From: Gammaproteobacteria bacterium
GTDB taxonomy: Bacteria; Pseudomonadota; Gammaproteobacteria; Arenicellales; UBA868
Length of the DNA: 64,000 nt
Direction of reading: 5' to 3'
Assembly: GCA_022450155.1 (NCBI GenBank)
Contig: JAKUQR010000007.1
Span: 82,894 to 146,893 of the forward strand
This document shows, one piece after another, positions 51,496 through 59,973 of the stretch. How positions within the stretch are numbered: the first letter of the stretch is position 1; the number at the start of each line of letters is the position of its first letter. Both the position numbers and the translations under genes were made by a program. The notes below the pieces were generated by a model, which saw only the letters and a list, made by a program, of their open reading frames with translations, made no database searches and was not told where the DNA came from.

Positions 51496-52404
51496 CTAGA
51501 AAACCCTTCCGCGAAATAGACCGCTGGGTCGCCAAATCAGCATTATGATCATCAGCGCAAATGCCACCCCAGCCTTATAGGCCGGTGAAAGCAGTGGGGT
51601 ATCCCCCAACCACGGGTATGCCGACAATTCCTCTGCCAGGCCGACCACGAGGCCGCCGACCATCGCGCCGTAAGGTTGCCCGATACCGCCCAAAATTGCA
51701 GCGGCAAACATTGGCAGCAACATGTAAAACCCCATCATCGAGTGCAGATGAGAATCCCAGCCCAGAAACACGCCTGCAGCTGTAGCGAGCGAAGCACCAA
51801 GCACCCAAGTTGCTTTAACAACACTTTCAGTCCTAATGCCAGTCAGTTGCGCTAATTCAGCAGAATCACTCATTGCACGCATCGCCTTACCGGTTTTGGT
51901 ATGGGTCAGCACCACATGTACTACGATCATCAGTACGATAGAAAAACAAACTATCCAGATGTGCTTGGGAGAAAGACGCAGTGTGTCAAATAGAATCATA
52001 GGCATCTGGATTCGACCGGGTGAATAGGAGAACGTATCAACACCCCAGATTATTTGAACTGCCGACCGCGCCATCAAAGCGATGCCAAACGATGCAACTA
52101 TGAGAATTGTGGATTTAGAGGCTCGAAATGGTTTGTAGAAAGTATGATCGATGCCGAGAGCGACGAGGCTCGTGAACAACATCGCGATCGGCAATATGAC
52201 TAACGGATGCAACCCGGAAAACTGCATCAGCGAATAGGTGGTATAAGCGCCGATCAACATAAGTTCACCATGGGCAAAATTAGCAAACCGAAGGATACCG
52301 AAAACCAGCGAAACGCCAATCGCGCCGAGTGCATAGATGCTGCCGAGCACGACGCCGGGAATCAAATAAAAATTAATAAAATCCACGCTAAAACCGTTAT
52401 CCAC
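51496..52404 (-). CDS. livH: Branched-chain amino-acid-type ABC transporter permease (LivH-like)
   Basis: Second permease of the importer. The 302 residues show eight or so membrane helices and the LivH hallmarks GSIYALGAIGVSLVFGILRFANFAHG, here quoted in part as YALGAIGVSLVFG and FANFAHGEL, plus a loop with TKTGKAMRAMSDS that contacts the ATPases. The start is GTG 52404 and overlaps the end of livF by 8 bases. Confidence 0.9.
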   Translation of the reverse strand: MDNGFSVDFINFYLIPGVVLGSIYALGAIGVSLVFGILRFANFAHGELMLIGAYTTYSLMQFSGLHPLVILPIAMLFTSLVALGIDHTFYKPFRASKSTILIVASFGIALMARSAVQIIWGVDTFSYSPGRIQMPMILFDTLRLSPKHIWIVCFSIVLMIVVHVVLTHTKTGKAMRAMSDSAELAQLTGIRTESVVKATWVLGASLATAAGVFLGWDSHLHSMMGFYMLLPMFAAAILGGIGQPYGAMVGGLVVGLAEELSAYPWLGDTPLLSPAYKAGVAFALMIIMLIWRPSGLFRGRVF

Positions 52405-53101
52405 CTAAAAACATTTTTGCGATTTCTGGGTCGTTCAATAGGTCGATCCCCTTTCCCGAGGTGCGATTCTGACCATCGACAAGAACGTATGCCCGGTTGG
52501 CAACAGCGAGCGATTGTTTCGCATTCTGCTCTACCATCAGGATCGGTACACCAGAGGCATTGATCTGCCGTATGATTTGAAAAATTTCATTTCGATAGAT
52601 CGGACTTAACCCCGCTGTAGGCTCATCCAGCATCAGGATCGTTGGTTCGAGCATCAGCGCTTTGCCTATCGCGACCATCTGCCTCTGCCCACCCGATAAT
52701 TCACCAGCTACCTGCTTCTTTTTCTCTGCTAATGGCGGAAACATCTCGTATATTTCCTGTAGACGCGGCCGAAAATCATCTTTTCTGATATAAGCGCCCA
52801 TCTCGAGGTTTTCCTGTACGGTTAGAGTCGGAAATACATTGTTAGTCTGGGGGACATAGCAAACGCCTTTGTTAACAACCTGTGCGGGATCCATGTTGGT
52901 GATCTCTTCACCGGCGAGATGAACTGACCCGCCGGACAAACGGAGTAGCCCAAATACGGCTTTCAAGGCTGTGGACTTTCCTGCCCCATTGGGACCGATG
53001 ACGACAACAATCTCGCTGGTATTTACTTGCAGTGAGACCCCGTGGAGAATATCGGCCTCGCCGTAGCCCCCCGATAAATTATCTATGCTAAGTACAGGCA
53101 T
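52397..53101 (-). CDS. livF: ABC transporter ATP-binding protein (LivF-like)
   Basis: Cytoplasmic ATPase of the importer. The 234 residues have Walker A GPNGAGKST near 37, the signature LSGGQRQM near 138 and Walker B ILMLDEP near 157, followed by a switch His region. QAYVPQTNNVF-type Q-loop is present as CYVPQTNNVFP. Length and sequence fit LivF. It starts with ATG at 53101, 3 bases after the livG stop. Confidence 0.92.
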   Translation of the reverse strand: MPVLSIDNLSGGYGEADILHGVSLQVNTSEIVVVIGPNGAGKSTALKAVFGLLRLSGGSVHLAGEEITNMDPAQVVNKGVCYVPQTNNVFPTLTVQENLEMGAYIRKDDFRPRLQEIYEMFPPLAEKKKQVAGELSGGQRQMVAIGKALMLEPTILMLDEPTAGLSPIYRNEIFQIIRQINASGVPILMVEQNAKQSLAVANRAYVLVDGQNRTSGKGIDLLNDPEIAKMFLGG

Positions 53102-53104
53102 CGG

Positions 53105-53878
53105 TCAGCTCGACGCTACGTCTATATCGCCACCAAGATAGGCATCTAGTACGCGTGGGTCGGCGCGCACAGACCCCATGTCGCCTTGCGTAAGTACTGC
53201 ACCCTCTACCATGACGATAACAGGATCACACAGACGAGCGATCATATCCATGTTGTGCTCAATGATGCAAAAGGTGTAATGCCTCTCTCTGTTAAGTCGC
53301 ATAATCATTTCTGCCAGATCGCCGAGCAGCGTCGGATTGACGCCAGCTCCTGGTTCGTCCAGTAAGACAATATCAGGATCAGCCATCATCGCACGGCCAA
53401 GTTCAAGTAGTTTTTTCTGGCCGCCCGAAAGATTGCCAGCGAGCTCATCAATCACGTGGATGAGGTGTAGGAACTCCAGTACATCCACTGCTCGATCGCG
53501 AACTTCTTTTTCGCGTTTGGCGACGTTGCCAGGCGACAGCAAGGCATGAAACAGGTTCTCACCTGACTGTTCTGCTGGCACCAGCATAAGGTTTTCAAGG
53601 ACGCTCATCGCAGCAAATTCCTGTGGAATCTGGAAGGTACGCATGATTCCGAGGTGAAACAATTCATGAGCTGGTCGGCCAGTAATATCAGCGCCTTGAA
53701 ATTGGATTCGACCACTGTCGGGTTTCATTGCACCAGCGATCAGATTAAAGATTGTTGTCTTTCCCGCGCCGTTGGGGCCTATGAGGCCGGTAATAGATTG
53801 GGCTTCGATGATAAAGCTGCACCTATTGACGGCGGTCAGTCCACCAAAACTTTTGGTGATTGCGTCTACGGTTAGCAT
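53105..53878 (-). CDS. livG: ABC transporter ATP-binding protein (LivG-like)
   Basis: First gene of the transporter transcript. The 257 residues have Walker A GPNGAGKTT near 34, signature LSGGQKKLLELGRA near 150 and Walker B DIVLLDEPGAGVNP near 169, the last run being typical of LivG. The Gly/Ser-rich tail is short. The 58 bases upstream, up to the end of the DapA-like gene, are AT-rich but show no clear promoter. Confidence 0.92.
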   Translation of the reverse strand: MLTVDAITKSFGGLTAVNRCSFIIEAQSITGLIGPNGAGKTTIFNLIAGAMKPDSGRIQFQGADITGRPAHELFHLGIMRTFQIPQEFAAMSVLENLMLVPAEQSGENLFHALLSPGNVAKREKEVRDRAVDVLEFLHLIHVIDELAGNLSGGQKKLLELGRAMMADPDIVLLDEPGAGVNPTLLGDLAEMIMRLNRERHYTFCIIEHNMDMIARLCDPVIVMVEGAVLTQGDMGSVRADPRVLDAYLGGDIDVASS

Positions 53879-53936
53879 CGGACCGACGAGTCAGTTAAAG
53901 AGTAAGAAAACTATTATTGCAAACAGAACAAAATAT

Positions 53937-54803
53937 TTAACCGATCTTGTCTAGATTCTGAGTCAGGATAGAAAGGTCCTGATTGTTCAGAGGCAGTACC
54001 GGTTCTCGACACTGGCCCACGTTAAAGCCTCGATAATTTGCAGCACTCTTTACAGCCGAGTTGTAGACATGGGTCCAGATGAAAAGCTGGGAAGGCAATA
54101 GGCGTTGCCAAAGAAGATTAGCTTCACTGAGCTTGCCTTCCTGTACTAATCCATACAGTTCGACTGCTTCTTCTGGAATGAAATTGATCGCTCCCCAGAC
54201 GCAGCCGACACAGCCAGCGGCCAGAGCTGGGTAGGTTATGGGGTCTCCTCCATTAAAGACCTTTCCTTCGGTCTGCAATAGCTGCTGAATACGCACCAGA
54301 TCCCCAGTACTGTCTTTGATGTAATTAATGTTGTCGATCTCCAGCAATTTTCTGAAAAAGTCTGGTGTTATGTCGAAACCGGAATGTACTGGGATGTTGT
54401 AGACCATGATTGGGAGGTCTGTAGATTCGGCGACTTTCTCAAAGTGGTGATATACACCAGCAGCATCAGGCCCTTCAAAATAGGGGGGTAGAATCATGGC
54501 CGCATTGGCCCCGTGATCAGCTGCGTGCTTGGTCGCATCAATCGTGTCACGTAAGCTGATCGCAGAGGTCTGTGCAATAAATTCGGCTCGGTTTTCTACG
54601 TGTTTGCCAGTGATTTTAACTAAGTGACGTTTTTCTTCAGTGGTGAGGTAAGCAAACTCACCAGTGCCCCCGCAGGCGAGGATGATGTCGGTTTTTGCCT
54701 CTATCATTCGATCAATGTGCAGTAAATAGCCCCGCTCGTCGATGGTGTCATCGTCTTTGAAGAGTGTGCATACTGGGACGCAGACGCCTGATAGTTCGCT
54801 CAT
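53937..54803 (-). CDS. Dihydrodipicolinate synthase / N-acetylneuraminate lyase family protein
   Basis: A class-I (Schiff-base) aldolase or dehydratase of the DapA superfamily, 288 residues from ATG 54803 behind AAGGAA. The Schiff-base Lys is in NYIKDSTGD near residue 160 and the catalytic Tyr in MVYNIPVHSG near 133. The carboxylate-binding loop reads GGTGEF, not the GTTGES of true DapA; GTGEF is found in keto-deoxy sugar-acid dehydratases such as 5-keto-4-deoxyglucarate dehydratase. With the transporter nearby it is more likely catabolic than lysine synthesis. Exact substrate unknown. Confidence 0.82.
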   Translation of the reverse strand: MSELSGVCVPVCTLFKDDDTIDERGYLLHIDRMIEAKTDIILACGGTGEFAYLTTEEKRHLVKITGKHVENRAEFIAQTSAISLRDTIDATKHAADHGANAAMILPPYFEGPDAAGVYHHFEKVAESTDLPIMVYNIPVHSGFDITPDFFRKLLEIDNINYIKDSTGDLVRIQQLLQTEGKVFNGGDPITYPALAAGCVGCVWGAINFIPEEAVELYGLVQEGKLSEANLLWQRLLPSQLFIWTHVYNSAVKSAANYRGFNVGQCREPVLPLNNQDLSILTQNLDKIG

Positions 54804-55143
54804 CAATCTATTCCTTAAAACAACGATAACTCCAATTAGGGCTAAAAGTTTACCTAATTACCAGGGCAGTATACACACTGCCCTAGGTCAGCTTCGCTCG
54901 GACACAACGCATATAACAGTTATGGCGCTCGGGTTCTGGCATAAGCGTAGCAGTTCGATGGTCAACTGGGTCATTGTGCAGATTGGCAGGTTACAGGCAG
55001 TCCGGTTACATTAGTAGCTTGAGTGTGAGAGTAGACCAAGTGTAACGAACGTGGGTCGTTATGAACTGATTTATTGGGGTGAATGTGCTGCTGAATTCGG
55101 TCGACTCCTAGGTAGTTTTATACGCTCAGAAGGAGTACATACT
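54804..55143. other. Divergent 340-base intergenic region
   Basis: It separates the minus-strand DapA-like gene from the plus-strand RidA gene. It holds a perfect inverted repeat (54863-54884, listed separately) and, near the right end, the Shine-Dalgarno AAGGAG (55130-55135) of the RidA gene. A plus-strand frame open from 55051 enters RidA, but its first 31 codons match nothing. No further gene is seen. Confidence 0.6.
54863..54884. repeat. Perfect inverted repeat, possible operator
   Basis: AGGGCAGT (54863-54870) and ACTGCCCT (54877-54884) are perfect 8-base arms around ATACAC, 60 bases upstream of the DapA-like start. There is no T-run, so an operator for a GntR- or LysR-type regulator is more likely than a terminator. 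No such regulator is encoded nearby. Confidence 0.45.
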
Positions 55144-55563
55144 TTGCCTAACAAAATTCAGATCCTGAATCCGCCGGGGCTGGGCCCGGCGCAAGGTCTT
55201 TATTCACAATTAACTTATGTTCCACCTGCTACGGCTACTTATCACATCGCGGGGCAGTTGTCGGTAGGGAAAGATGGTGCGGTTGTGGGCAGGGAAGACT
55301 TCGCAACACAGTTTCACCAGGTCTATGCCAATCTCGGTGATGTTTTAAGCGCGGTTAGAGAAGGTTATGACAGTATAATTACCATGAACACGTATCTTAC
55401 CGACGAGAATTTAGTCCCAGAGTTTATGAAACTGCGAACTGTTTTGTTTGCCAAGATTTTTGCAGGGCCCAATTACCCTCCAAACACATTGCTCATCGTC
55501 AACCGACTTGTTAAGTCAGAATTTCTTATTGAGGTTCAGGCTGTCGCTGCTAAGACTTCTTAA
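55144..55563 (+). CDS. RidA family (YjgF/YER057c/UK114) protein
   Basis: Family members hydrolyse reactive enamine/imine intermediates released by PLP enzymes, or act as related deaminases. I start at TTG 55144, 8 bases after a perfect AAGGAG, giving 139 residues, close to the family norm. Family blocks are YSQLTYVPPATATYHIAGQL, FHQVYANLGDVLSAV and the strand NTLLIVNRLVKSEFLIEVQA, whose Arg sits where the RidA active-site Arg is expected. I could not verify the residue exactly. Confidence 0.82.
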   Translation: MPNKIQILNPPGLGPAQGLYSQLTYVPPATATYHIAGQLSVGKDGAVVGREDFATQFHQVYANLGDVLSAVREGYDSIITMNTYLTDENLVPEFMKLRTVLFAKIFAGPNYPPNTLLIVNRLVKSEFLIEVQAVAAKTS

Positions 55564-55599
55564 ATCGTCAACTGTGCAAATAGAGTAGATCTATTGTCT

Positions 55600-56064
55600 C
55601 TACTCAGAGTCCTCTATTGTACTGAGGCCACGCTTGTCCAGTTCGGCTAGGACTTTGTCTGTTTTTTGCAAATGATCCATACCCATCCCTCGTAGGATGG
55701 GACTGGTTTTGCTGAACATGATATTGGTGTAGGTGGTGATTTCTATACGGTTACCCCATGGGTCAAGAAAATCTAGAAATCGGCCATTGAGGAGAGTAAC
55801 GTCCATGTTGATCAGAGTTTTACGGACCAGTTCTTTGTCATCCACGGCAATGCCGAAGTGACGTTTGTCATCGGGCGTTTGCGTTCTACCTTTTGCAAAA
55901 TTGATGAACTGGTCACCGAAATAGATAAATGCGGCGTCCTCGGTCTGACTCGTGATCGTAAAATTGAGAAAACTGCCATAAAAGGCCAATGCTTCGGCGA
56001 TATTACCAACCTCTAGAGCTAGATGATTGATGCCAATGGCAGTTGCTTTGGTGGGGATAGTCAT
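55600..56064 (-). CDS. VOC (glyoxalase/dioxygenase) family protein
   Basis: 154 residues forming the paired beta-alpha-beta-beta-beta modules of the vicinal-oxygen-chelate fold. Candidate metal ligands are His in INHLALEVGN (near 14), His in KRHFGIAVDD (near 69) and Glu in GNRIEITTY (near 112), and FLDPWGN is the usual last-module motif. Such proteins are glyoxalases, extradiol dioxygenases or binding proteins; nothing further can be said. It converges on the RidA gene with 36 bases between stops. Confidence 0.8.
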   Translation of the reverse strand: MTIPTKATAIGINHLALEVGNIAEALAFYGSFLNFTITSQTEDAAFIYFGDQFINFAKGRTQTPDDKRHFGIAVDDKELVRKTLINMDVTLLNGRFLDFLDPWGNRIEITTYTNIMFSKTSPILRGMGMDHLQKTDKVLAELDKRGLSTIEDSE

Positions 56065-56450
56065 GAATCAGTTTAGCGTGTCGTTTTAGGTGTTGGTGTC
56101 TTGTCTGAATTATGAGCCAAATTCAGCTAGTTACGATTTATCGCAGCGCCAGTGTACCTGCTCCAGTTAGACCGTATTGGACCAGGCTTTTCTATTTCTG
56201 TCACCAGGAACCGTAATCCTGAAATGGATATCTCTAAACCTCGCAAGCGGTAAACGGGCCTGAGTCAGACCGCTGCCCATTTCCCTGGTGGCCCCAGGGT
56301 CTTGGCCAGGGATAACACAATGCTAGGCGGAGAACAATCGACGACAATATCATTACCCACAATTCGAATATTGTGGATTTGAAGGTGAGTTATCCTTAGA
56401 CAAGAGCAAATACTGCCAATCGGGTCATGAACTCATATGTTTCATTTACG
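56065..56450. other. 386-base intergenic region, possible gene remnant
   Basis: No complete gene. On the minus strand a frame is open from about 56434 to a TGA at 56265-56267, and its end, VVDCSPPSIVLSLAK, reads like a protein C-terminus. It has no start codon context of its own and begins just after the permease stop, so it may be the remnant of a lost downstream gene. An inverted repeat CACAATTCGAATATTGTG (56361-56378) is also visible. Confidence 0.4.
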
Positions 56451-57422
56451 TCACATATAACGGATACGTGGGTCAAGTCGGGCATAGGAAATATCGACTA
56501 CGAAATTGACTAAAACGAAAACAGACACAACCAACATGGTTAATGCCTGAATCAAGTTATAGTCTGAATACAGTACCGAGTCGACCAGCAAACGCCCTAA
56601 ACCGTTCAGGTTAAACACCTGTTCTGTAACCACCAGACCGCCCATAAAGAAAGAGAACTCCATCCCAATTACGGTGACAACCGGCAACAATGCATTCCTA
56701 AGCGCGTGGCGATTGATCACTCTTCTATGAGCGATACCTTTCGCGTATGCGGTTCGTACATAGTCTTCTCGCAGAACGTCGAGTAATGCGGAACGGGTCA
56801 TTCGCGCAACCACTGCGGAGTATCGGTATCCTGTCGCCAGCGCTGGCCACACTAGGTGCGCCATATTTCCCCAAAAATCATCAAGCGGTGAAACATATTC
56901 TATTGGCGGTAACCAAGGCTCTCCGAATAAGTTTTGGCTCGTAATAAGGAGTCCTAAAATGATCATAATACCCAACCAGAATGATGGAATGGAGACGCCC
57001 GCAATAGAGATGATGCGCACGACATAATCGATCCACGTGTTCTGCTTAAGGGCTGCAACTACACCAAGCGGTACAGCAATTAGCACAGAAAACATGGTTG
57101 CCATAACAGCAACCTGGAGTGATAGTGCAAACCGAAGTTCGAACTCCTCCAAAATAGGGCGCCCGGTCCACATAGACTCACCAAAGTCCAACCTTAAAAT
57201 CCCACCAATAAACTCAAGAAATTGAGTTAACAGCGGATCATTCAGTCCGAGTTGGTTTCGGCAGAGTTCCAGTAGAGACGGATCGAGGTCCATACCGTAG
57301 TCGACCCACCTGGCAAGGCAGATATCTCCAGGCAATACTCTCATTAGAAAGAAAACCAGAATCCCAGCGCCCAGCAGGGTCGGAATCATCAGCAGCAGGC
57401 GTTTTAGAATATAGTGTCTCAA
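56451..57422 (-). CDS. Orphan ABC transporter permease, DppB/OppB type
   Basis: Inner-membrane permease of the peptide/nickel importer family. From the likely TTG at 57422 it has 323 residues beginning with LRHYILKRLLLMIPTLLG, the standard N-terminus; the frame stays open to TTG 57569, which would add 49 polar residues without similarity. Six membrane segments and the EAA loop with YVRTAYAKGI and RHALRNALLPVVT are present. Binding protein, second permease and ATPases that should accompany it are not in the window, so it is either an orphan or a remnant of a lost operon. Confidence 0.82.
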   Translation of the reverse strand: MRHYILKRLLLMIPTLLGAGILVFFLMRVLPGDICLARWVDYGMDLDPSLLELCRNQLGLNDPLLTQFLEFIGGILRLDFGESMWTGRPILEEFELRFALSLQVAVMATMFSVLIAVPLGVVAALKQNTWIDYVVRIISIAGVSIPSFWLGIMIILGLLITSQNLFGEPWLPPIEYVSPLDDFWGNMAHLVWPALATGYRYSAVVARMTRSALLDVLREDYVRTAYAKGIAHRRVINRHALRNALLPVVTVIGMEFSFFMGGLVVTEQVFNLNGLGRLLVDSVLYSDYNLIQALTMLVVSVFVLVNFVVDISYARLDPRIRYM

Positions 57423-57631
57423 AACAGCTCTCTGGTGCGTCGCAGATATCAGGAATCGCGTTGCATTTGGTAGGGTGAAGTCTGGTTGAATGATGTATCT
57501 AATTTGTTTTCCATGAGATATCTTGGTATCAAGTCCGAGTCGGGGATAACTGTGCTTGTTGTCTGACAATCGTAACTTTACTAAACAGCAAGTGAAACAC
57601 TAATTTCGTGGGTTTCTGATGAACAATAACC

Positions 57632-58672
57632 GTGGGATTGGATAAAACTAAACTGGGCCTGATCGGTGCCGGCACTATTGGCAAAAGACATCTGCAGGCG
57701 ATCTCTGAGGTGACTGAAGCTGAGCTGGTGGCGATTGTCGATACAGACCCGCTAGCCGAATCAACCGCCGTAGAAAACGACGTCAGTTTCTTTGCATCAG
57801 TTAGTCATATGCTGCAAGACAAGCAGCCCGACGGCGTTATTGTCTGTACCCCGACCGAAGTACATCTGGGGCCAGTTCTGTCGTCGCTCAAGCACAACAC
57901 CCATGTGCTAGTGGAGAAGCCCATTGCACCATCTCTTGAAGAAGCACAACAGATTATCGAGTGTTCAAAGGTATTCAATAGGCAGGTATTGGTCGGACAT
58001 CACCGGCGCTATTACGAAGTAATAGAACAAACAAAGTTAGTGATTGAAAACGGGGTTTTGGGTCAACTGGTTGGCGTGGGCGGCATCTGGGCTGTTCGAA
58101 AAGCAGATTCATATTTCGAGCCAGAGTGGCGCAAGCAGCGAAGTTCAGGACCGGTTCTAATCAATCTAATTCACGAAATTGACATGCTCAGATATGTTTG
58201 TGGAGAAATTGTCTCGTTGTCAGCCAAAGTCAGCAGAGGACTTCGAGATCACCCTAAAGAGGAAACTACTGCGCTTTTGTTAGAGTTCCAGTCAGGGGCG
58301 CTAGGAACATTTTTGTTGTCGGATGTTACACCTTCTCCTTGGACCTGGGAGCAGGCTACGGGAGAAAATCCGAATTTCCCCAAGACCTCACAAAATGTCT
58401 ACCGGTTTATCGGTTCTAAGGCGTCGCTGGATTTTCCGAATCTGGTTCTGTGGAGGCATAGTGGTGGTGATCCCGACTGGCTCCACGAAATTAGCTCTGA
58501 AGTTATCGAGGGTAAGATCGGAGATGCTTACGCTGACCAGATTCGTCATTTCTGCGCGGTGATTGAAGGCACAGAGCAGCCTAGAATCAGTGCCACGGAT
58601 GCCGCGAAGACCTTGAAGGCCACTTTGACAGTTTTTGAAGCATCGGAAAAAGGAACGGAGATTCAATTATGA
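57632..58672 (+). CDS. Gfo/Idh/MocA family oxidoreductase
   Basis: NAD(P)-dependent dehydrogenase family acting on sugars, inositols or related polyols. The 346 residues have an N-terminal Rossmann domain with GLIGAGTIGKRHLQA (residues 8-22), the catalytic Lys in VEKPIAPS near 94, and a C-terminal domain with INLIHEIDMLRY near 176, where the His is the usual proton shuttle. The start is GTG 57632. First gene of a three-gene transcript with an aminotransferase-fold enzyme and a kinase; 41 bases separate it from the next gene. Confidence 0.88.
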   Translation: MGLDKTKLGLIGAGTIGKRHLQAISEVTEAELVAIVDTDPLAESTAVENDVSFFASVSHMLQDKQPDGVIVCTPTEVHLGPVLSSLKHNTHVLVEKPIAPSLEEAQQIIECSKVFNRQVLVGHHRRYYEVIEQTKLVIENGVLGQLVGVGGIWAVRKADSYFEPEWRKQRSSGPVLINLIHEIDMLRYVCGEIVSLSAKVSRGLRDHPKEETTALLLEFQSGALGTFLLSDVTPSPWTWEQATGENPNFPKTSQNVYRFIGSKASLDFPNLVLWRHSGGDPDWLHEISSEVIEGKIGDAYADQIRHFCAVIEGTEQPRISATDAAKTLKATLTVFEASEKGTEIQL

Positions 58673-58713
58673 GAGCCTGCTCTCAAAGCCTTTTCAGGGC
58701 AAAAGGATAACAA

Positions 58714-59973
58714 ATGACTAACACCACACTTCTCAACCGACGAAACCACTTATTTGGTAAGGGGTCGACTCTGTTCTATGAAAAACCCGTACAACTCGTG
58801 CGAGGGGAAGGCGTTTCTATGTACGATGAGTCTGGACGCCGTTATGTTGACCTTTACAACAATGTACCGTGTGTAGGTCATTGTCATCCCCATTTTGTAG
58901 AATCTGTATCACGCCAAATAAATACTTTGAACGTCCATAGCCGGTATCTGCATCAATCGATTCTAGACTATGCTGACCGACTAATTAATACTCATCATGA
59001 GTCAATTGAAAGTGTAATTTTTAGCTGCACCGGTACAGAGGCCAATGAAATCGCTTTGCAAATGGCGAGAATGGTAACTGGAGGCCGAGGTATTGTATGC
59101 ACCGACGCTGCTTACCACGGAAACAGTGTTGAGGTTTCGAAGCTAACTCGTCCAAAGGACAATCGGGGCGAAGTGCGATCCATACCGTTTCCAGAGACCT
59201 ACCGCACTGATACTGATGATCTCAAGGAACATTTTCTCAGAGAGCTCCAATCAGTGATCGACTCTTTTCGTGAAGACGGTATACCGTTTGCGGGTATGCT
59301 CGTATGTCCAATACTAGCTAATGAAGGCCTGCCAAATATTCCCGTGGGATATATGAAGGCGGCCGTTAAACTTGTTCATCAAGCTGGTGGAGTATTTATC
59401 GCTGATGAAGTTCAGGCCGGGCTTTGTCGTACTGGTCTGTGGTGGGGGTATGAGCTAATGGACTTCGTGCCCGATATTGTCACCATGGGTAAACCTCTAG
59501 GAGGTGGTATACCCCTTGCAGCAACAGCTGCATCAACGGAAGTTACTGAAATGTTCCGTCGACATACCCGTTATTTCAACACTTGCGCATCAAGTCCAGT
59601 GCAAGCCGCGGCTGGAAATGCTGTGCTTGACGTAATTGAACAAGAAAATCTCCGTGAAAATGTGACTACTGTTGGCCAGTTTCTACACGAACGATTCCTT
59701 CAAATCCAAGCGAAACATAAGTCAATTGGAGATGTTCGTGGGCATGGTCTTTTTCGGGGGCTTGAATTTGTTACAGACTTGAAAAGTAAAGCTCCAGATA
59801 AACAGAGTGCAGTACGCGTGGTTAATGAACTTAAAGATCGAGGTTTTCTGACAGGAAATGCTGGCGCATACAACAATGTTCTTAAGGTTCGCCCACCTCT
59901 TGTGTTTTCAATAATTGATGCGGAGGAGTTTTTAGGTGCTCTAGAACAGACACTTGAACATTTAGATGCTTAA
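58714..59973 (+). CDS. Class-III aminotransferase-fold PLP enzyme, phospho-lyase-like
   Basis: 419 residues of the class-III aminotransferase fold. The PLP Lys is in TMGKPLGGGIPLAA near residue 260 and the ring-binding Asp in IADEVQAGLCRTG near 231. The N-terminal NNVPCVGHCHP and the following LN-x-SRYLH pattern match the ethanolamine-phosphate and phosphohydroxylysine phospho-lyases (AGXT2L1/AGXT2L2) better than ordinary transaminases. Phospho-lyases eliminate phosphate and ammonia. The next gene, overlapping by 8 bases, encodes a kinase of the sort that makes such substrates. Confidence 0.85.
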   Translation: MTNTTLLNRRNHLFGKGSTLFYEKPVQLVRGEGVSMYDESGRRYVDLYNNVPCVGHCHPHFVESVSRQINTLNVHSRYLHQSILDYADRLINTHHESIESVIFSCTGTEANEIALQMARMVTGGRGIVCTDAAYHGNSVEVSKLTRPKDNRGEVRSIPFPETYRTDTDDLKEHFLRELQSVIDSFREDGIPFAGMLVCPILANEGLPNIPVGYMKAAVKLVHQAGGVFIADEVQAGLCRTGLWWGYELMDFVPDIVTMGKPLGGGIPLAATAASTEVTEMFRRHTRYFNTCASSPVQAAAGNAVLDVIEQENLRENVTTVGQFLHERFLQIQAKHKSIGDVRGHGLFRGLEFVTDLKSKAPDKQSAVRVVNELKDRGFLTGNAGAYNNVLKVRPPLVFSIIDAEEFLGALEQTLEHLDA

